64,000 nt of DNA, from positions 1 to 64,000 of the forward strand of contig RDZY01000019.1 in assembly GCA_004294135.1 (NCBI GenBank), written 5' to 3'. The notes below the pieces were generated by a model that had not been told where the DNA came from, did no database searches, and saw only the letters and a program-made list of their open reading frames with translations. How positions within the stretch are numbered: position 1 is the first letter of the stretch; each line of letters opens with the position of its first letter. A program made the translations under genes and the position numbers. Below are positions 61,624 to 64,000 of the stretch, piece by piece. Source of the DNA: Sphingobacteriia bacterium. Lineage in GTDB: Bacteria; Bacteroidota; Bacteroidia; Chitinophagales; Chitinophagaceae.

Positions 61624-62754
61624 ATGCAAAGAATTTTATTCATTGACAGAGATGGGGTGGTATTGAAAGAGCCACCCTCAGATTTTCAAGTGGACAGTAT
61701 TGATAAAACCAGTTTTGTGCCAGGTGCTATTACGCAACTAGCAAGTATAGCTGCTGACTTTGATTTTTATAAAGTAATGGTCACCAACCAAGATGGTTTG
61801 GGAACAGCCAGCTATCCCGAAACTCATTTTCAACCCTATCAAAGTTTGATGCTGCGCACTTTAGCAGGAGAGGGGTTTGTATTTGATGAAATGGTGATCG
61901 ATAAAACATTTGCAGCCGATAACCAGTCCACTCGTAAACCAGGCACTGCTTTGCTTAAGCATTTTATAGATAATCCTGCATTTGATCTGGCTCATTCATT
62001 TGTAATTGGCGATAGGTGGAGTGATATTCAGTTGGCCATTAATTTGGGATGCAAAGCCATTTATTTAAAATCGGGCTTGCATGAATTAACCGAAGCGCAG
62101 TCAGCCGCTTATAAAGATGCCATAGTACTGCAGACCGATAATTGGAAAGATATTTATGCATTTTTAAAGTTGGGATTGAGAACGGTACAGCATGAAAGAA
62201 ATACCAACGAAACCAAGATTTCTATCCACCTAAATATAGATGGAACGGGTAAGGCGGATATAGAAACGGGACTCGGATTTTTTAATCATATGCTGGAACA
62301 AATAGCTCGTCATGGTAAAATGGATTTATCTATTCATACCAAAGGCGACTTGCATATAGATGAGCACCATACCATTGAAGATACGGGTATAGCATTGGGA
62401 GAAGCTTTTGCGCTAGCACTGGCAGATAAAAGAGGGATGGAGCGTTATGGTTTTGCCTTGCCGATGGATGAGGCAGAAGCCAAAGTATTAATAGATTTTG
62501 GTGGAAGGAATTGGTTGGTATGGGATGCGGAGTTTAAGCGAGAAAAAGTAGGGGAGATGCCCACTGAAATGTTCTTTCATTTTTTTAAGAGTTTTAGTGA
62601 TGGCGCAAAATGCAATTTGAATATATCTTGCAAAGGAGACAATGAACACCATAAAATAGAAGCCATTTTTAAAGCATTCGCCAAAGCCATACGGATGGCA
62701 GTGAAGCGAGATCCATTTTCCAATCAGTTGCCTTCTACCAAGGGGGTGTTATAG
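61624..62754 (+). CDS. hisB: Bifunctional histidinol-phosphatase / imidazoleglycerol-phosphate dehydratase
   Basis: A 376-residue fusion. The N-terminal HAD-type phosphatase (about 1-185) has catalytic Asp pair DRDGVVL, VTNQDGLG, RKPGTALL and GDRWSDIQ. The C-terminal dehydratase (about 190-376) has metal-binding HHTIEDTG, HFFKSFS and DNEHHKIE. In Escherichia coli HisB the phosphatase has a zinc site with Cys in a C-x-H-then-C-x-C loop; here that loop reads ADNQSTRKPG with no Cys, so zinc is absent. It starts 2 bases after the cytochrome gene. No other his gene follows in the window. Confidence 0.94.
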   Translation: MQRILFIDRDGVVLKEPPSDFQVDSIDKTSFVPGAITQLASIAADFDFYKVMVTNQDGLGTASYPETHFQPYQSLMLRTLAGEGFVFDEMVIDKTFAADNQSTRKPGTALLKHFIDNPAFDLAHSFVIGDRWSDIQLAINLGCKAIYLKSGLHELTEAQSAAYKDAIVLQTDNWKDIYAFLKLGLRTVQHERNTNETKISIHLNIDGTGKADIETGLGFFNHMLEQIARHGKMDLSIHTKGDLHIDEHHTIEDTGIALGEAFALALADKRGMERYGFALPMDEAEAKVLIDFGGRNWLVWDAEFKREKVGEMPTEMFFHFFKSFSDGAKCNLNISCKGDNEHHKIEAIFKAFAKAIRMAVKRDPFSNQLPSTKGVL

Positions 62755-62853
62755 CCAATGATGGCTAACTTTAAATTAAACTAGTTTGTCAATGATTATT
62801 TGAATGTGAGATTTTCGTTGGCAGCAACCTTACTCCACAACTGTAATGAATTT

Positions 62854-63669
62854 ATGAATTATACCGACGAAATATTTAAAGAACTTTTGAAATTACAAGA
62901 TGTAATCAATAAAATACACTTTGGTGAAAATGATGTAAGAAAATATTACTTTGGAATGCTAAAAAGTATTCTTTTAGGCTATTATCACGGCTATTTATCT
63001 TTTGAAACCGGGAATAAAATTTTAATTAACCAATCCATGCTAGAAGCGCTAAAATTTAATCCTAATCAACTACAATTACTAACGCAAGCATTTTCATCAG
63101 AAAATTCAAATCATACTTACTTTAGTCATCACCATAGAAATTTAATTATAAGCTCATGGTCTGCCTTTGAAACTCTTGTGACAACAGTGTGTGAAACAAT
63201 TTTGCCTAGTGAAATCAAAACTGAACTATTGAGTTTCCAATATGACGAAATAAAGAAAAAATTTAAACTAGAAGAAAACGGAGAAATGCGAAAAAAATTT
63301 TCTATAAATCATCTAACACATGTTCCAATGCCTCGGAAGTGTAATAAGCTATTTTCTTTCTTAGAGAATTACTCTGGAAGCCGAAAGGAAGATAAACGCT
63401 TTTTAAGCTTATTTGGTGATTTTAGAAATACCATCCACACGAACTTTATTTATTATGGTAGTAAAACTAATGAATATCAATTTGGAGAAACTAAGTTTAT
63501 TTTTACCCCTAACAAAGTTGTTCGATATAGCTTCAATAGTTCAACTCCCTACAGTCCTTTAGTTTATTTGAATTTAGTAAATAACCTAATTGCAATTTCT
63601 GCGAAAATAATTTTTGCGATTAACTTTCCAAATGAAATTCCATATTCTGATTTAAATGCAATGAAATGA
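62854..63669 (+). CDS. Unrecognised protein, HEPN-like, AT-rich
   Basis: A 271-residue protein not assigned to a family. The start is ATG at 62854 (MNYTDEIFKELLKLQ); a TTG at 62800 would add 18 unlikely residues. Mostly helical, with KELLKLQDVINKIHF, IISSWSAFETLVTTVCETIL and FRNTIHTNFIYYG. The last resembles the conserved R-N-x-x-H turn of HEPN-type nucleases, so a HEPN-like fold is possible, but the spacing (R then three residues then H) is shorter than the usual Rx4-6H. AT content is higher than in the his genes. It may be an acquired gene after hisB. Confidence 0.5.
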   Translation: MNYTDEIFKELLKLQDVINKIHFGENDVRKYYFGMLKSILLGYYHGYLSFETGNKILINQSMLEALKFNPNQLQLLTQAFSSENSNHTYFSHHHRNLIISSWSAFETLVTTVCETILPSEIKTELLSFQYDEIKKKFKLEENGEMRKKFSINHLTHVPMPRKCNKLFSFLENYSGSRKEDKRFLSLFGDFRNTIHTNFIYYGSKTNEYQFGETKFIFTPNKVVRYSFNSSTPYSPLVYLNLVNNLIAISAKIIFAINFPNEIPYSDLNAMK

Positions 63670-63737
63670 AAGACCTTGACACACCTCCGTAACAAGGCTG
63701 CTCCCAAGCAGCATTTACTAATTTTAAAATATCAAAC

Positions 63738-64000
63738 TTGAAACTTCTATTCCCACTATCAATCTTATTCTCCACGCTAATCTATGGACAGAAAGAAAAT
63801 AATTCTGAAGATGTATTAAGGTTTTATAGGACAGAAATTGAATTGCTCGCTTTAAAAACTGGTGATACACTTGTTGATGTTGGGTCTGAATACGGTCTAA
63901 TAAATGCTATGTATGCGTCATTAATACCTAATATATACCAAATTCTTATCGATATAGATAAAAGCAAGCTGAATAAGAAAATTTTAAAATATTCTTACAA
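63738..64000 (+). CDS. Secreted methyltransferase-like protein, N-terminal fragment
   Basis: A frame that starts with TTG at 63738 and runs off the right edge, 87 complete codons. The first 17 residues form a hydrophobic signal-like segment (LKLLFPLSILFSTLIYG, then Q). Then GDTLVDVGSEYGLINAMYA and YQILIDIDKSKLNKK give a Rossmann loop with an acidic residue after the second strand, as in class I SAM-dependent methyltransferases. A signal peptide on such a fold is unusual. The start codon is uncertain since no ATG lies upstream in frame. No transcription signal is clear, and a small hairpin (63697-63712) lies before it. Confidence 0.55.
   Translation, partial: MKLLFPLSILFSTLIYGQKENNSEDVLRFYRTEIELLALKTGDTLVDVGSEYGLINAMYASLIPNIYQILIDIDKSKLNKKILKYSY

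Noticed and set aside
63697..63712. Small hairpin GCTGCT/AGCAGC before the last gene
   Set aside because: A 6-base stem without a T run. It could be a weak terminator after the preceding gene but is too short to call.
1..64000. CRISPR array, tRNA, rRNA, insertion sequence or prophage
   Set aside because: Read for regular spaced repeats, cloverleaf ends, transposase or integrase genes and phage structural genes. None was recognised; the tail-fibre-like protein at 14412 is an ordinary secreted Bacteroidota protein.

Overview
The window is a chromosomal segment of a Bacteroidota bacterium, most likely family Chitinophagaceae. This is inferred from several signs: AT-rich DNA; three SusC/Oar-type TonB-dependent receptors with carboxypeptidase-regulatory N-termini; S9 peptidases with Sec signals; a bacillithiol-linked YtxJ protein; almost no Shine-Dalgarno sequences; and repeated matches to the Bacteroidota promoter (TTG/TTTG, about 20 bases, TAnnTTTG). 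No rRNA, tRNA, insertion sequence, phage or CRISPR array was seen. Most of the window is core chromosome.

Layout. 1-2838: an ECF sigma factor abutting the start of a probable anti-sigma gene, then a GCS2-type carboxylate-amine ligase coupled to an ATP-grasp ligase. 2979-3800: a divergent esterase. 3820-10517: a bidirectional terminator and two tandem Oar-like receptors. 10656-17875: ribBA, a GH1 beta-glucosidase, an FKBP-type isomerase, a tail-fibre-like secreted protein, PhoH, rpe and a TPR lipoprotein. 17970-29348: a PD40 propeller protein, an OmpA lipoprotein, an S9 peptidase, a glutaryl-CoA-dehydrogenase-like enzyme, aroK, DUF423, FtsK, LolA and a glycogen-binding/esterase fusion. 29504-33410: a LuxR-type response regulator with its TPR histidine kinase, and ribonuclease Z. 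33654-39460: rpsO-pnp, prmA, plsY, an M48 protease lipoprotein and a DUF3052/YdeI-type protein.

39525-50511 is more mixed: a decayed HEPN gene, a GH29 fucosidase, a DUF2256/TIGR03643 pair, thiolase, an NAD-binding protein, ytxJ, a 39-residue lipoprotein, a DnaQ-like exonuclease, a DPM1-like glycosyltransferase, an ABC-2 exporter, an EamA transporter and a PAS/HisKA protein without an ATPase domain. 50564-56449 holds a third TonB receptor divergent from a 954-residue S9 peptidase, and a DoxX-like protein.

56507-62754 is a histidine operon with a complete-looking attenuator: promoter, a 16-codon leader peptide with five His codons, and mutually exclusive RNA hairpins ahead of hisG. The order is hisG-hisD-hisC, then a sorbosone-dehydrogenase-like protein and a cytochrome c, then hisB. 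The usual followers hisH, hisA, hisF and hisIE are absent. hisB is followed by an unrecognised AT-rich gene and a truncated methyltransferase-like gene at the right edge.

The strongest candidates for something new are the his leader attenuator, the redox pair lodged inside the his operon, the carboxylate-amine ligase/ATP-grasp/esterase cluster, and a set of promoters whose -7 box lies only 3-6 bases from the start codon, suggesting leaderless mRNAs.
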